Shown: positions 1-8,680, numbered from the stretch's first letter. The stretch: 46,287 nt of DNA from Neorhizobium sp. SHOUNA12A (GCF_023006505.1 NZ_JALBGV010000046.1:1-46287), one strand, 5' to 3'. Notes: generated from the sequence alone by a model not told the origin. Numbers and translations: made by a program.

Positions 1-1
1 G

Positions 2-469
2 GTTACCTCGGCCCAGCCGGCTCCGACCCAGCCAGCACAGACCCAGCCAGCACCGGCCCAGCCTGCTGCGGCAATGGCGGCGGCTCCGATGCCGGTCCAG
101 AAGCCCGTCGAAACGGCGTCGGTTTCTCCGAAAGTGATCCATTCCAACAAGGGCGCGCAGTTCGGCGATGGTTTCGATACGCCGCGCAGCCCGGTCTCCG
201 CTTCGACAAGCGCGCTTCCGATCCCTGCAAAGGGTGGCCGTACGTCCGCGCCGCAGGCTGCAAGCGGCGGCCCGCTGACGGGCGACGTTCTGGCGAAATG
301 GGCCCTCAACAACAATCGTGCCGGCGCGGCCGCCTCGATGAAGGCACCGCGCGTCGTCAGCCGCACCCTCAACAACGAATATTCGGCAGGTTATTCCGGT
401 GGAGGCTTCAGGCCGGTTGCCGCCACGGTAGCGATCGACCCGAACCGTTTCAGCGGCCCGAACAACTGA
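2..469 (+). CDS. C-terminal part of a Pro/Ala-rich protein, unidentified
   Basis: The reading frame is open from the left edge of the window to a TGA at 467-469, so only the C-terminal ~155 residues are seen. It opens with a low-complexity linker of repeated Pro-Ala-Gln-Thr units, followed by an Ala/Ser/Gly-rich tail that ends in an Asn-Arg-Phe-Ser-Gly-Pro-Asn-Asn stretch. No catalytic motif is visible in this part. Such tails are common on exported rhizobial envelope proteins, and a YcbK/DUF882-type peptidase is one guess from memory of rhizobial gene order, but nothing here proves it. A strong bidirectional terminator follows 24 bases later and separates it from the converging minus-strand genes. 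Confidence 0.6.
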   Translation, partial: VTSAQPAPTQPAQTQPAPAQPAAAMAAAPMPVQKPVETASVSPKVIHSNKGAQFGDGFDTPRSPVSASTSALPIPAKGGRTSAPQAASGGPLTGDVLAKWALNNNRAGAAASMKAPRVVSRTLNNEYSAGYSGGGFRPVAATVAIDPNRFSGPNN

Positions 470-492
470 TCGCCGGATTGATCGAAGACCAT

Positions 493-522
493 AAAAAAAC
501 CCGCCGAAATGGCGGGTTTTTT
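493..522. terminator. Bidirectional intrinsic terminator
   Basis: A 6-bp stem CCCGCC/GGCGGG (500-505 with 511-516) with a GAAAT loop is flanked by seven A on the left and six T on the right. It therefore terminates both the plus-strand gene ending at 469 and the minus-strand operon ending at 559. Confidence 0.9.
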
Positions 523-558
523 CATGCTTGGTGCCTGGCCTGCATGTCTTGCGAAAGA

Positions 559-831
559 TCAGGCGGCATCCTGGTCGGCTGGGGCTTCGATCATGCCGAG
601 TGCCTGGAGGTAAGTATCGAGGATCAGATCCTCTTCCATGCGCTCCTGATCGTCCTTCTTGCGAAGGGCGATGACCTTCTTCATGATCTTGGTGTCGTAG
701 CCCATGCCCTTGGCTTCGCCGTAGACATCCTTGATGTCGTCGGCGATGGTCTTCTTTTCTTCTTCCAGTCGTTCGATACGCTCGATAAATGCGCGAAGCT
801 GGTCGCGGGCGACGCCATGAGCATCAGACAT
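559..831 (-). CDS. GapR-family nucleoid protein (DUF2312/UPF0335)
   Basis: This 90-residue protein is nearly all helical. It has the family pattern of an N-terminal coiled coil ([12 protein letters not shown], residues ~16-27), a [10 protein letters not shown] segment (~38-47), a basic [12 protein letters not shown] run, and a C-terminal LDTYLQALG helix. In Caulobacter the family member GapR binds AT-rich overtwisted DNA ahead of replication and transcription and stimulates type II topoisomerases; this is established for that homologue and inferred here. It is the last gene of a minus-strand group behind DUF1244 and the formylglutamate amidohydrolase, 86 bases after DUF1244. Length and start are typical for the family. 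Confidence 0.9.
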   Translation of the reverse strand: MSDAHGVARDQLRAFIERIERLEEEKKTIADDIKDVYGEAKGMGYDTKIMKKVIALRKKDDQERMEEDLILDTYLQALGMIEAPADQDAA

Positions 832-917
832 CGGGGCCTCCTGATCGTGTAGATTTCAATGAATGGTCGTCAACTGCCGAAAAGCCGCCGCAAGGTCAAG
901 CGCAATCGGCAAATCGA

Positions 918-1241
918 TCAGCCATGGACGGGCTTGTTCACGTCGAATGCGGCTTTTTGTGCATCCGAGGCCTCCGCCTGGTGCAGATTTTTCCAATCCT
1001 CATAGGACATGCCGTAGACGATCTCGCGGGATGCGTCCTTGGAGAGGTCGATGCCGGCACCGTTGGCGGCATCGCGATACCAGTTCGACAGACAGTTGCG
1101 GCAGAAGCCGGCGAGGTTCATCAGGTCGATGTTCTGCACGTCGGTACGCTCGCGCAGGTGCTGGACGAGACGGCGGAAGGCGGCGGCCTCGAATTCGGTC
1201 TGCTGTTCTCTGGTCAATTCTATTGGCGTGAGTTCGCTCAT
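918..1241 (-). CDS. DUF1244 family protein
   Basis: This is a 107-residue soluble protein of a conserved proteobacterial family with no assigned function. The recognisable core is LVQHLRERTDVQNIDLMN followed by a GFCRNCLSNWY segment, where two Cys three residues apart (around 47 and 50) could bind a metal, and then GMSYEDWK near residue 79. It lies 24 bases after the formylglutamate amidohydrolase gene on the same strand and is probably co-transcribed with it. The start chosen gives the usual family length and is preceded by an A/G-rich stretch. No function is proposed. Confidence 0.85.
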   Translation of the reverse strand: MSELTPIELTREQQTEFEAAAFRRLVQHLRERTDVQNIDLMNLAGFCRNCLSNWYRDAANGAGIDLSKDASREIVYGMSYEDWKNLHQAEASDAQKAAFDVNKPVHG

Positions 1242-1265
1242 GGCGCATCTCCGAGTGTCGTCGCG

Positions 1266-2057
1266 TCAGACCGGATAGGGGCCGGTGCGCGAGGGAAAGA
1301 TCCTGTATTCATGCAATGTGGGGTCGGCGTTGAGCGTCTTGAAGACTGGCGCCAGCCTTTCCGCCCAGGCGGCGATGCCGGTCTCGTCGCCGATCAGGTC
1401 CTGGCGGACCTCGAGAAGCGCGTGCGGAATTCCCGACACCATGCAGTGCCGGTACATGGTGTCGCCTTTCAGCGCACCGTCATAGGGCTCGTTGTCGCCG
1501 ACGACGATGTCGCCGGGTTCACCAAGCAGGTGCAGGAGGGGCGTCACGGCGCGATCGTCGCTGTCCCAGAGCACAGCTGCGTGCCAGGGGCGGACGACGC
1601 CCTTCCAGAACGGGGTGAAGGAATGCAGCGACAGGACGAGCGGCGCGCGGCCGGAGGCGCCTGCCTTGGCGATGGTGCGCTCGACGGCCCGGTGATAGGG
1701 CCGGTGATAGGTATCGAGGCGGAAATCCCATTCTTCCTGCGTGATCGGATGATTGCCGGGGATGATCGCCCCGTCAGAAATCTTCATGATCAGGGTCGGA
1801 TCGTCCTCGCCGCGGTTCGGATCGATCAGCAGGCGGGAAAAACAGCCGAGCACGGCCGGCACGTTCAGCATCGCCGCCAGCTGGCGGGTCAGCCCCTCGA
1901 CACCGATGTCGAAGGCGATATGGCGATGGAAGGCGCTCTCCGGAAGACCGAGGCTGCCATGGGAAGCGGGCAGGCGGTTCATCGCATGGTCGGCGAGCAG
2001 CACCATGCCGCTGTCATAATCGCCTTCTATGATCTCGAAAGGAATGAAGTCCTGCAT
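1266..2057 (-). CDS. N-formylglutamate amidohydrolase family protein
   Basis: The protein is predicted to hydrolyse N-formyl-L-glutamate to formate and glutamate, as HutG-type enzymes do at the end of one histidine degradation route, or to act on a related N-acyl amino acid. The 263-residue form starts at the Met of MQDFIPFEIIEGD, the usual N-terminus in rhizobial homologues. Family motifs are LLADHAMNRLP near residue 22, a FSRLLIDPNR segment, LSLHSFTP in the middle and LEVRQDLI near the C-terminus. The reading frame stays open upstream to 2159, but that 34-residue extension looks non-homologous. It is the first gene of a minus-strand set with DUF1244 and the GapR-like gene. No other hut gene is nearby, so the true substrate is uncertain. 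Confidence 0.85.
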   Translation of the reverse strand: MQDFIPFEIIEGDYDSGMVLLADHAMNRLPASHGSLGLPESAFHRHIAFDIGVEGLTRQLAAMLNVPAVLGCFSRLLIDPNRGEDDPTLIMKISDGAIIPGNHPITQEEWDFRLDTYHRPYHRAVERTIAKAGASGRAPLVLSLHSFTPFWKGVVRPWHAAVLWDSDDRAVTPLLHLLGEPGDIVVGDNEPYDGALKGDTMYRHCMVSGIPHALLEVRQDLIGDETGIAAWAERLAPVFKTLNADPTLHEYRIFPSRTGPYPV

Positions 2058-2180
2058 CGCCGTCGAAAATGAAGTGGTTGCGAAAGGTGGGTCGAGAGAC
2101 GGGTGTTGATGACATGGGGAAAGTCGCGACGCAAGCCGTGCTGGCATCGCGATCAGCATGGGTTGAGGTCGTGAGACGGA

Positions 2181-2192
2181 CTAATCGATTAG
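2181..2192. promoter_or_regulatory. 12-bp palindrome CTAATCGATTAG, possible operator
   Basis: A perfect palindrome lies in the 209-base region between the divergently transcribed amidohydrolase gene and the DUF1036-pyk pair, 75 bases before the DUF1036 start. The AATCGATT core resembles LacI-family operators, several of which control central carbon genes in alphaproteobacteria. Assignment to a regulator is inference only. Confidence 0.35.
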
Positions 2193-2266
2193 AGTTACGT
2201 TGACTTTCCGACTCCGCCGCGCGAAGAAAGTGCTTCACGAATAACCATGGAGTCCTGACGGAAACC

Positions 2267-2740
2267 GTGTCGAAAAAATCCCCAAAAGCTTATCTTCGCT
2301 CCCTCGTTTCCGCTCCGGCGCTTGCCGCCATGGTCGCCTCCGGTATTCCGCTTTTCGCGGCGACTGCCGCGCATGCGGATTTCCGCGTTTGCAACGCCAC
2401 GCAGAACCTCGTTGGCGTGGCGATTGGCTACCGCGCCACCGAAGGCTGGACCACGGAAGGCTGGTGGCAGGTTCCGGCCTCCACCTGCGCAACGCTGATC
2501 GAAGGCGAACTGCAGTCGCGCTACTACTATCTTTATGCCGAGGATGCAGCTCGAGGAGGCCGATGGACCGGCAATGTGAACATGTGCGTTGCGGAGAACG
2601 AGTTCAAGATCGTCGGCGTCAACGATTGTTTTGCCCGTGGCTTCCAGCGCATGGGCTTCAAGGAATATGACACGGGCCGTCAGGGAAGTTGGATGGTCCA
2701 GCTTTCGGATACGCCTGGCACACAAGAAGGCCACAACTGA
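2267..2740 (+). CDS. Secreted DUF1036 family protein
   Basis: This is a 157-residue protein with a signal peptide: a basic N-terminus, a hydrophobic core around residues 14-33 and an AHA-DF cleavage site near 37. The mature domain carries the DUF1036 pattern: RVCNAT, IGYRATEGWTTEGWW, a Cys at the ASTCATL turn, YYLYAEDA and a final Cys around VNDCFARGF. Four Cys may form disulfides in the periplasm. Translation starts at GTG 2267; the ATG at 2246 is in frame but runs straight into TGA. Its stop overlaps the pyruvate kinase start by one base (TGATG), so the two are translationally coupled. The function of the family is unknown. Confidence 0.88.
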   Translation: MSKKSPKAYLRSLVSAPALAAMVASGIPLFAATAAHADFRVCNATQNLVGVAIGYRATEGWTTEGWWQVPASTCATLIEGELQSRYYYLYAEDAARGGRWTGNVNMCVAENEFKIVGVNDCFARGFQRMGFKEYDTGRQGSWMVQLSDTPGTQEGHN

Positions 2741-4179
2741 TGAGGCGCAACCGCAAAGTAAAGATCCTCGCCACCCTCGGACCCGCTTCGTCCGAAGAGG
2801 AGATGATCCAGAAGCTGCACGAAGCGGGGGCCGATCTCTTCCGCATCAACATGAGCCATGCGAGCCACGACCTGATGCGCACGCTGATCAAGCGCATCCG
2901 ATCCGTCGAAGAGCGCAGCGGCCGGCCGATCGGCATTCTCGCCGACCTTCAGGGGCCGAAGCTGCGCGTTGGCAAGTTCGCGGCCGGCAAGGTGACGCTG
3001 ACCCCCGGACAGACCTTCACGCTCGACAGCCGTGACGAACCCGGCGACGAGACCCGCGTATTCCTGCCGCATCCGGAAATTCTCGAATCTGTGAAAGTGG
3101 GCCATCGCCTGCTGATCGACGACGGCAAGCTGGCGCTGAAGGCCGAGAAGTCCGACGGCAAGAGCATCGTCTGCAAGGTCGTCGCCGGCACCAGCATTTC
3201 CGACCGCAAGGGCGTCAGCCTGCCCGATACCCTGCTCGGCGTCGGCGCGCTGACCGAAAAGGATCGCATCGACCTCGATGCGGTTCTGGCGACCGACGAT
3301 GTCGACTGGGTGGCGCTTTCCTTCGTCCAGCGTCCCGACGACCTTGCCGAAGTGCGCAAGATCGCCCGCGGCCGTGTCGGCATCATGTCGAAGATCGAAA
3401 AGCCCCAGGCGCTGGAGCGCATCGACGAAATCATCGAGCTTTCCGACGCGGTCATGGTGGCGCGCGGCGATCTCGGCGTGGAAATGCCGATCGAGGCCGT
3501 TCCGGGCATCCAGAAGCAGCTGACTCGCTTGTGTCGGCGCGCCGGCAAGCCGGTCGTCGTCGCCACTCAGATGCTGGAATCGATGATCACCGCCCCGGTG
3601 CCGACCCGCGCCGAAGTGTCAGACGTATCGATCGCCGTTTTCGAAGGCGCCGATGCGATCATGCTTTCCGCCGAATCGGCCTCCGGCCAGTATCCTGTCG
3701 AGGCGGTCTCGATGATGGCGTCGATCGCCAGCACGGTCGAGCAGGATCCGCTCTATCCGAGCATCATCTATGCCCAGCGTGCGACACCGGAAGCGACCGG
3801 CGCCGACGCCATTTCGCTGGCCGCTCGCCAGATCGCCGAAACCTTGAAGCTGGCGGCTATCGTCACCTACACCTCGTCGGGCACGACCGGCTTGCGCGCA
3901 TCCCGCGAGCGCCCGCAGGTGCCGATCATCGCGCTGTCGCCGATCGTCCAGACGGCACGGCGGCTTTCGGTCGGCTGGGGCATGCATTGCGTCGTCACCA
4001 GCGACGCGACTGATCTCGACGACATGGTCAACCGTGCCTGCCGGATCGTCGTGTCGGAAGGATTCGGCAAGCCCGGCGACCGGATCATCATCTCGGCCGG
4101 CGTGCCGCTCGGCACGCCCGGCGCCACCAACATGCTGCGCATCGCCTATATCGGCTCGGACGGCCAGAGCGGCATCTGA
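2740..4179 (+). CDS. pyk: Pyruvate kinase
   Basis: The enzyme converts phosphoenolpyruvate and ADP to pyruvate and ATP in the cytosol. The 479-residue product begins MRRNRKVKILATLGPASS, the family N-terminus. It continues with FRINMSHA, DLQGPKLRVG, the active-site region SKIEKPQALERIDEII, the metal-binding MVARGDLGVEMP, and VVATQMLESM, followed by the C-terminal domain (TSSGTTGLRASRERP, then PLGTPGATN). The ATG at 2740 overlaps the stop of the DUF1036 gene, which fixes the start; the frame continues upstream only through that gene's alternative frame. A strong terminator lies 21 bases after the stop. The DUF1036-pyk arrangement is typical of Rhizobiales. Confidence 0.97.
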   Translation: MRRNRKVKILATLGPASSEEEMIQKLHEAGADLFRINMSHASHDLMRTLIKRIRSVEERSGRPIGILADLQGPKLRVGKFAAGKVTLTPGQTFTLDSRDEPGDETRVFLPHPEILESVKVGHRLLIDDGKLALKAEKSDGKSIVCKVVAGTSISDRKGVSLPDTLLGVGALTEKDRIDLDAVLATDDVDWVALSFVQRPDDLAEVRKIARGRVGIMSKIEKPQALERIDEIIELSDAVMVARGDLGVEMPIEAVPGIQKQLTRLCRRAGKPVVVATQMLESMITAPVPTRAEVSDVSIAVFEGADAIMLSAESASGQYPVEAVSMMASIASTVEQDPLYPSIIYAQRATPEATGADAISLAARQIAETLKLAAIVTYTSSGTTGLRASRERPQVPIIALSPIVQTARRLSVGWGMHCVVTSDATDLDDMVNRACRIVVSEGFGKPGDRIIISAGVPLGTPGATNMLRIAYIGSDGQSGI

Positions 4180-4200
4180 GGCGCTAGGCCCGGACAAACG

Positions 4201-4230
4201 AAAACCGCCGGAGCGATCCGGCGGTTTTTT
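4201..4230 (+). terminator. Intrinsic terminator after pyk
   Basis: An 11-bp stem (4202-4212 with 4217-4227, AAACCGCCGGA/TCCGGCGGTTT) with a GCGA tetraloop is followed by a T run to 4230. The A run on the left side means it can also serve the minus-strand gene ending at 4249. Confidence 0.9.
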
Positions 4231-4248
4231 ATTGCGCACTTCCATTGG

Positions 4249-4992
4249 TCAGATGGTGATGCCGACCGTTGGCAGGGCGGAGATCGTGCCGGTCAGCGTG
4301 TCGACCGAGGCGTCGAGGTTCTGGGTGCCGGGGACGGTGGCTGTGCTGTTCTGTTCGCGCAGCCTGCGGGCGGCCTCTTCCAGAAGTGCCTTGATCTGGC
4401 GGGCCACCGTGCTGAATTCCATCGCGGTCTTGATGTCGTCCAGCGACAGTTTTGGCGCCTCCCGCGGTGTCTCGTCCATCTCCTCGAGATAGGCCTGCTC
4501 GGCGTACGATACCGGCTCGTCGCCCTCCGCCGACGCGTCGTCCGTCGTATCTGCGGCCGCAGCCTCCTCGCTCGCATCGAGCATAGGATCGGCCGTCTCT
4601 GCTCCGGACGGAGCATTGGCGGAAACGGAGGATGTGGCGCCGTTGCCGGCTCCGGTCAGCGCCTCGGTGAACTCTCGTGCAGCGCCGGCGACCATGACGC
4701 CGAGCTGGGCCGCCTGCTTGGCGACCACTTCCGGATCGAACCCCCAGCGCCGCATGAATTCGAGTTGCTGCTTGGCGTCGTCGAGCTTCTGTTTGGCGCG
4801 GGCCTTTGCCTGCTCTTCCGCCTCGTCCGTCGCCTGGTTCAGCGACGTCAGGCGATGGACGAGGCGATCGTAAGGCGCGTCCTTGGGGCTGGAGGGATCG
4901 GACGACGCCGGTGCGGCGTTCGTCGCGGTCGACGCGCTATCCGGCTTTGCGGACCGTGCGGAATAGTCCCTGCCAATGCTGCCGATTTCCAT
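4249..4992 (-). CDS. Conserved-looking hypothetical protein with coiled coil
   Basis: I do not recognise this 247-residue protein. The N-terminal 40 residues are Ser/Ala/Pro-rich and begin MEIGSIGRDYSA. A charged helical segment (about 45-80) rich in Glu, Lys and Gln looks like a coiled coil, then WGFDPEVVAKQAAQLG; an acidic Ala/Glu/Asp-rich linker (~120-165) follows. A second helical region (LSLDDIKTAMEFSTVARQIKALLEEAARRLREQ, described by its ends at ~182 and ~215) leads to a Thr/Ser-rich tail. There is no signal peptide or membrane segment. It stands alone between the pyk terminator and a hydrolase gene 75 bases upstream. Codon use matches the neighbours, so it is a real resident gene. Confidence 0.7.
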   Translation of the reverse strand: MEIGSIGRDYSARSAKPDSASTATNAAPASSDPSSPKDAPYDRLVHRLTSLNQATDEAEEQAKARAKQKLDDAKQQLEFMRRWGFDPEVVAKQAAQLGVMVAGAAREFTEALTGAGNGATSSVSANAPSGAETADPMLDASEEAAAADTTDDASAEGDEPVSYAEQAYLEEMDETPREAPKLSLDDIKTAMEFSTVARQIKALLEEAARRLREQNSTATVPGTQNLDASVDTLTGTISALPTVGITI

Positions 4993-5066
4993 CTCGTCTC
5001 TCCGATTCCGTTTACTCGGACGTTGGGACGGGCAGCTTGCTTGGGGCTGGCTTATCGGAGCCGGGC

Positions 5067-6107
5067 TCAGGTTTTTTCGATCGAGAGATCCATTTCCGGG
5101 GCCGAGTCCTCCGCTGCCGGCGCGATCCGTGCTTCCGCGATGCGGGCCGCGGCCTTCAGGTCGCGGGGGAGGCCGGAAAGCTTTTCGATCGCGGCAATCA
5201 CCACGTCGGTTGCCACGTAGTCGGGCTTATGACCGAGATTGCGGATCGAGACGAGTTCGGAGCCGGCGATATCATCGGCAAGCCCGCGTGAGTGGATTTC
5301 CTCCGCAACGATCGCGTCGCTGTCGCCGGTAATAATCACCGTTGGTGTGGTTATCTCGCTGTATCTCGGCGCGACGCGCGTGACGTAGCCGTTGAGATTG
5401 GCGACATCGATAGCATTGCTGCGAAACACTTTCGGGCGCAGGACCAGATACGGCGCCCCGTCGCGAAGATAGGTCTCGGGGGAGGGGTTGGGGTGAAAGA
5501 CCGAGCGAGTGGCGGTTTTCATCACCACGAGGCCGGCTGGCAGGGCGAGAAGATGGCTGAACAATCGGCCGATAACCGGGCGGGCGGTGAGATTGTAGTA
5601 CCAGTCGATCCGACCGGGCCAGGGATGGGTGGCAGGCGCCAGAAAGAGCAGGCCGGCGGTCTTTTCCGGATGGTAAAGGGCGAAGCTCGCGGCGATCGCA
5701 CCGCCGAAGGAATGGCCCGATATGATCGCTTTGTCGATGCCGCGCTTTTCCATCAGCCTTGCGATCGCCGCCGCCTGGCCGTCCGGGAAGCCGTTTTCAG
5801 GACCTCCGCGTTCGGAATAACCATGGCCCGGCCGGTCGACGAAGAGCATTTCGGCGCGGCCTTCGAGCGCCCCTCGGAAGGCCGCCTCCTGATCGCGGAA
5901 ATTGCCGCTTGCGCCATGGATGAAGACGATCGCCGGCAAGTCGGCGCCTGCCGGTTTCGGCATATGCAGCGAGTTCATGGAAAAGCCGCCGACATCGATC
6001 AGTTCGCCGGTGTTCGGGAACGCGATCTCGATCGCCTTCGCCTTCCAGGCGGTGAAGCAGAAAGCGGTGGCAACAATGCCGGCGATGGCAAGGGGCAAGA
6101 TCATCAT
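5067..6107 (-). CDS. Membrane-anchored alpha/beta hydrolase
   Basis: The product is a 346-residue alpha/beta-fold hydrolase of unknown substrate. One N-terminal hydrophobic segment (residues 3-20) looks like an uncleaved anchor or signal. The fold signature is clear: oxyanion-hole HG in VFIHGASGNF (64-65), DRPGHGYS (91-98), the nucleophile elbow GHSFGG with Ser133, a TGDSD acidic turn and a NLGHKPDY histidine near the C-terminus. The start MMILPL at 6107 avoids overlap with the upstream TPR gene, whose stop is at 6127; an extension to 6182 would run through that gene and looks spurious. The 19-base spacing suggests co-transcription with the TPR gene. Confidence 0.85.
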   Translation of the reverse strand: MMILPLAIAGIVATAFCFTAWKAKAIEIAFPNTGELIDVGGFSMNSLHMPKPAGADLPAIVFIHGASGNFRDQEAAFRGALEGRAEMLFVDRPGHGYSERGGPENGFPDGQAAAIARLMEKRGIDKAIISGHSFGGAIAASFALYHPEKTAGLLFLAPATHPWPGRIDWYYNLTARPVIGRLFSHLLALPAGLVVMKTATRSVFHPNPSPETYLRDGAPYLVLRPKVFRSNAIDVANLNGYVTRVAPRYSEITTPTVIITGDSDAIVAEEIHSRGLADDIAGSELVSIRNLGHKPDYVATDVVIAAIEKLSGLPRDLKAAARIAEARIAPAAEDSAPEMDLSIEKT

Positions 6108-6126
6108 CGACGGGCTGCCGTAGGGC

Positions 6127-6747
6127 TCAGGTCCGGTTGCCGGCGAGCTTTTCGGAAAGCTTGGTGACCACTTCCTGGGCATCGCGGTCGGCGGGGTAGA
6201 TGGCCAGATAATCCTGCCATGCCTTCAGCGCAAGCTCGTCCTTGCCAGCTTCCGTCAGGATACCGGCCATGCCGGCAAGCGCTCCGAAATGGCGCGGCTC
6301 GCGCTTCAGCACTTCGGCGATGTCGGCCATGGATTTGCGGGCGTCGCCCATCGTGTAATGCAGCGTGGCGCGGCGGTTCCAGCCCTCGGCGAAGGCGGGA
6401 TCGAGGACCGTCACCTGATCGAGGAAATCAAGTGCCGCGGCATTGCGCTTTTCCTTGATGGCGGTCGCAGACCACTGCATCAGCAGGTTGACGGTGGCGC
6501 TGCCCGAATCGTTCAAGTCGGCGATGATCTGGCTAGCGATACCGCGTGCCTTTTCCGGATTGCGTTCGCGCTTCAGGGCATCGAACAAAGCATCCACGGG
6601 CCGGCCCGGTTTCTGGGCGACGGCCGGAACGACGGGAGCGGCGGCAGGCGGGGCTGCGGGCGGCTTGGGTGTCGCGGTCTGGGCGAGAGCGGACGAAGCG
6701 GCAAGGCTCGCGGCGAGAATCAGGGTACTGAAACGAAAATAGCGCAT
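6127..6747 (-). CDS. Exported tetratricopeptide-repeat protein
   Basis: This 206-residue protein begins with a clear Sec signal (basic MRYFRF, hydrophobic core, ALAQ cleavage site near residue 22). A Pro/Ala-rich linker (~25-48) leads to a helical repeat domain. TPR-like repeats are seen around AALDFLDQVTVLDPAFAEGW, LHYTMGDARKSMADIAEVLKREP and GKDELALKAWQDYLAIYPAD. It should reside in the periplasm, where TPR proteins act as scaffolds. The downstream hydrolase starts 19 bases after its stop, so the two may form a transcription unit. No more specific role can be read. Confidence 0.85.
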   Translation of the reverse strand: MRYFRFSTLILAASLAASSALAQTATPKPPAAPPAAAPVVPAVAQKPGRPVDALFDALKRERNPEKARGIASQIIADLNDSGSATVNLLMQWSATAIKEKRNAAALDFLDQVTVLDPAFAEGWNRRATLHYTMGDARKSMADIAEVLKREPRHFGALAGMAGILTEAGKDELALKAWQDYLAIYPADRDAQEVVTKLSEKLAGNRT

Positions 6748-6847
6748 GCGGATAAGGTAATCCGCCTGCGCCGAAGGTCAAACCCGATTTGTCGTGTTAC
6801 CGACAATTTGATCGGCTGCGGTCAAAGACCGGAACCGAACGCCGATA

Positions 6848-6973
6848 TCAGCCCTGACGAGCCTTGAAGCGCGGGTTCATCTTGTTGATGATGTAAACGC
6901 GGCCCTTGCGGCGAACCAGACGGTTATCGCGGTGACGAGCCTTCAGCGCCTTAAGCGAGTTCTTGATCTTCAT
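6848..6973 (-). CDS. rpmJ: 50S ribosomal protein L36
   Basis: This 41-residue protein reads [17 protein letters not shown] then [14 protein letters not shown] and ends [10 protein letters not shown]. It is the zinc-independent type of L36 found in alphaproteobacteria: the Cys residues of the zinc-binding form are replaced. It is highly basic and stands alone on the minus strand, as is usual in rhizobia, between the TPR gene and purK. L36 binds 23S rRNA in the large subunit. It is very short but unmistakable from sequence and length. Confidence 0.96.
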   Translation of the reverse strand: MKIKNSLKALKARHRDNRLVRRKGRVYIINKMNPRFKARQG

Positions 6974-7020
6974 TTTCCTGGTCCAGCAGTCTGTGGGCGC
7001 GAAGCCGCATGTCTATCAAT

Positions 7021-7062
7021 CAAAAGCGCGCCGCCAAGATTCTTCGAGGGGCGCGCTCTCAG
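7021..7062 (-). terminator. Weak terminator-like hairpin after purK
   Basis: An 8-bp stem AGCGCGCC/GGCGCGCT (7025-7032 with 7050-7057) with a 17-base loop lies 40 bases beyond the purK stop. Read on the minus strand it is followed only by a short TTTTG run, so it is a modest candidate for the end of the purE-purK transcript. Confidence 0.4.
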
Positions 7063-7096
7063 TTGGGCGTGCAGATAACCCGAGCCAATCTGCATG

Positions 7097-8176
7097 TCAA
7101 CCTTGTGACGACGTTTTCAGGCCCTTCAATTCGGTCACATGGCCCATTTTCCGGCCCGGTCGGGATTCCGTCTTGCCATAGAGATGGACCAGAACCTCAT
7201 CGCGGGAGAGCCAGGCGGGTACGTCCAGAATGTCGTCGCCGATGAGGTTGGTCATCACGCAGTCGGAATGGCGGACGGGGTTGCCGAGGGCCAAGCCTGC
7301 GACAGCACGGATATGCTGCTCGAACTGCGACACGACGCAGGCGGCTTCGGTCCAGTGGCCGGAATTGTGGACGCGCGGGGCGATCTCGTTGGCGATCAGC
7401 GTGCCATCCGCCGTCACGAAGAACTCCATGCCGATGACGCCCACATAATCCAGCGCCGCGAGCAGCTTCTCGGCCGATTCGCGGGCGGTCTTCGCCGTCG
7501 CTTCGGTGATCCTGGCGGGCAGGGTGGAGGTGTGGAGAATGCCGTCGCGGTGTATGTTCTCAGCCGGATCGTAGCAGGCGACCGTGCCGTCCTTGGCTCG
7601 GGCGGCGATAATCGACACTTCGCGCTCGAAGGGCACGAAACTTTCCAGAATCAGCGGCACGCCGCCGAGCGCATCGAAGGCGCCGGACGGTTTGTCCTCG
7701 GCGGAGCGGAAGACGCGCTGGCCCTTGCCGTCATAACCCATCCGGCGGGTCTTCAGGACGCCCTGGCCGCCGAAATCGGCGAGCGCCTTTTCGAGGTCGG
7801 ACTGGCTGTCGACGGCATGGAATCGGGCGGTCTCGATGCCGCAGGAATTCAGGAAGCGCTTTTCGGTCAGCCGGTCCTGGGAGATGTCGAGTGCCTTGGC
7901 CGGTGGATAGACCGGCACCGAGCGCTGCAGCGCCTCGGCGGCGGTGACCGGCACGTTTTCGAATTCGTAGGTGACGACGTCGCAGCGGCTGGCGAGTTCG
8001 GCAAGCGCTGCCGGATCGTCATAGGCGGCAGTGATCTGGGCATTGGCGACCTGGGCTGCCGGGCAGTCGGCCTGCGGTTCGAGGACGATCGTGCGGAAGT
8101 TCAGCCGGGCTGCGGCCATGGCCAGCATGCGGCCGAGCTGGCCGCCGCCGATGATGCCGATCGTGTGGACAGTCAT
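7097..8176 (-). CDS. purK: N5-carboxyaminoimidazole ribonucleotide synthase
   Basis: PurK is an ATP-grasp enzyme that carboxylates AIR with bicarbonate and ATP in de novo purine synthesis. The 359-residue protein starts [23 protein letters not shown] (N-terminal nucleotide-fold domain; only its ends matter here) and contains VTYEFENVP, the ATP-grasp segments [12 protein letters not shown] and [11 protein letters not shown], and the catalytic [14 protein letters not shown]. Its ATG overlaps the purE stop by four bases (8173-8176), showing translational coupling. The frame extends to 8230, but homologues begin at MTVH. It is the last gene of the DUF465-purE-purK operon. Confidence 0.96.
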   Translation of the reverse strand: MTVHTIGIIGGGQLGRMLAMAAARLNFRTIVLEPQADCPAAQVANAQITAAYDDPAALAELASRCDVVTYEFENVPVTAAEALQRSVPVYPPAKALDISQDRLTEKRFLNSCGIETARFHAVDSQSDLEKALADFGGQGVLKTRRMGYDGKGQRVFRSAEDKPSGAFDALGGVPLILESFVPFEREVSIIAARAKDGTVACYDPAENIHRDGILHTSTLPARITEATAKTARESAEKLLAALDYVGVIGMEFFVTADGTLIANEIAPRVHNSGHWTEAACVVSQFEQHIRAVAGLALGNPVRHSDCVMTNLIGDDILDVPAWLSRDEVLVHLYGKTESRPGRKMGHVTELKGLKTSSQG

Positions 8177-8670
8177 GGAGCCTCGTCGATTGGGTAGTCG
8201 GCAACGGCTGCACTCTGGCGGGCGCGCCATTCGTCGAGCCGGTCGGCAATCTCGTCATCGTTGAGGGCGAGAACCGCGGCTGCCAGAAGGGCGGCGTTAA
8301 TGGCGCCGGCCCGGCCGATGGCGAGAGTGCCGACCGGAATGCCGGCCGGCATCTGGACGATCGACAGCAGGCTGTCCTGGCCGGACAGTGCCTTCGACTG
8401 AACCGGCACGCCGAAAACCGGCAGCGGCGTCATGGCGGCGGTCATGCCGGGCAGGTGTGCCGCACCGCCGGCACCGGCGATGATGACCTGGAACCCTTCG
8501 GCGCGGGCGCCCTTGGCGAACTGCATCATCCGCTCCGGCGTGCGGTGCGCCGAGATGATACGGGCCTCGTAGCCGATATCGAGCGCTTCCAGCGTATCGG
8601 CGGCGTTCTTCATGGTCTCCCAGTCGGACTGGCTACCCATGATGATGGCGACGGCAGGTCTTTCAGACAT
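8173..8670 (-). CDS. purE: N5-carboxyaminoimidazole ribonucleotide mutase
   Basis: PurE moves the carboxyl group of N5-CAIR to give CAIR, the step after PurK. The 165-residue protein has the class I features [12 protein letters not shown] (phosphate and substrate loop), the catalytic [10 protein letters not shown] and [20 protein letters not shown]. The start at 8670 ([12 protein letters not shown]) lies 10 bases after the DUF465 stop; a longer frame to 8703 would overlap that gene and lacks homology. PurE and PurK act in sequence and are overlapped, as is usual. Confidence 0.97.
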   Translation of the reverse strand: MSERPAVAIIMGSQSDWETMKNAADTLEALDIGYEARIISAHRTPERMMQFAKGARAEGFQVIIAGAGGAAHLPGMTAAMTPLPVFGVPVQSKALSGQDSLLSIVQMPAGIPVGTLAIGRAGAINAALLAAAVLALNDDEIADRLDEWRARQSAAVADYPIDEAP

Positions 8671-8680
8671 GGCGGGACCC

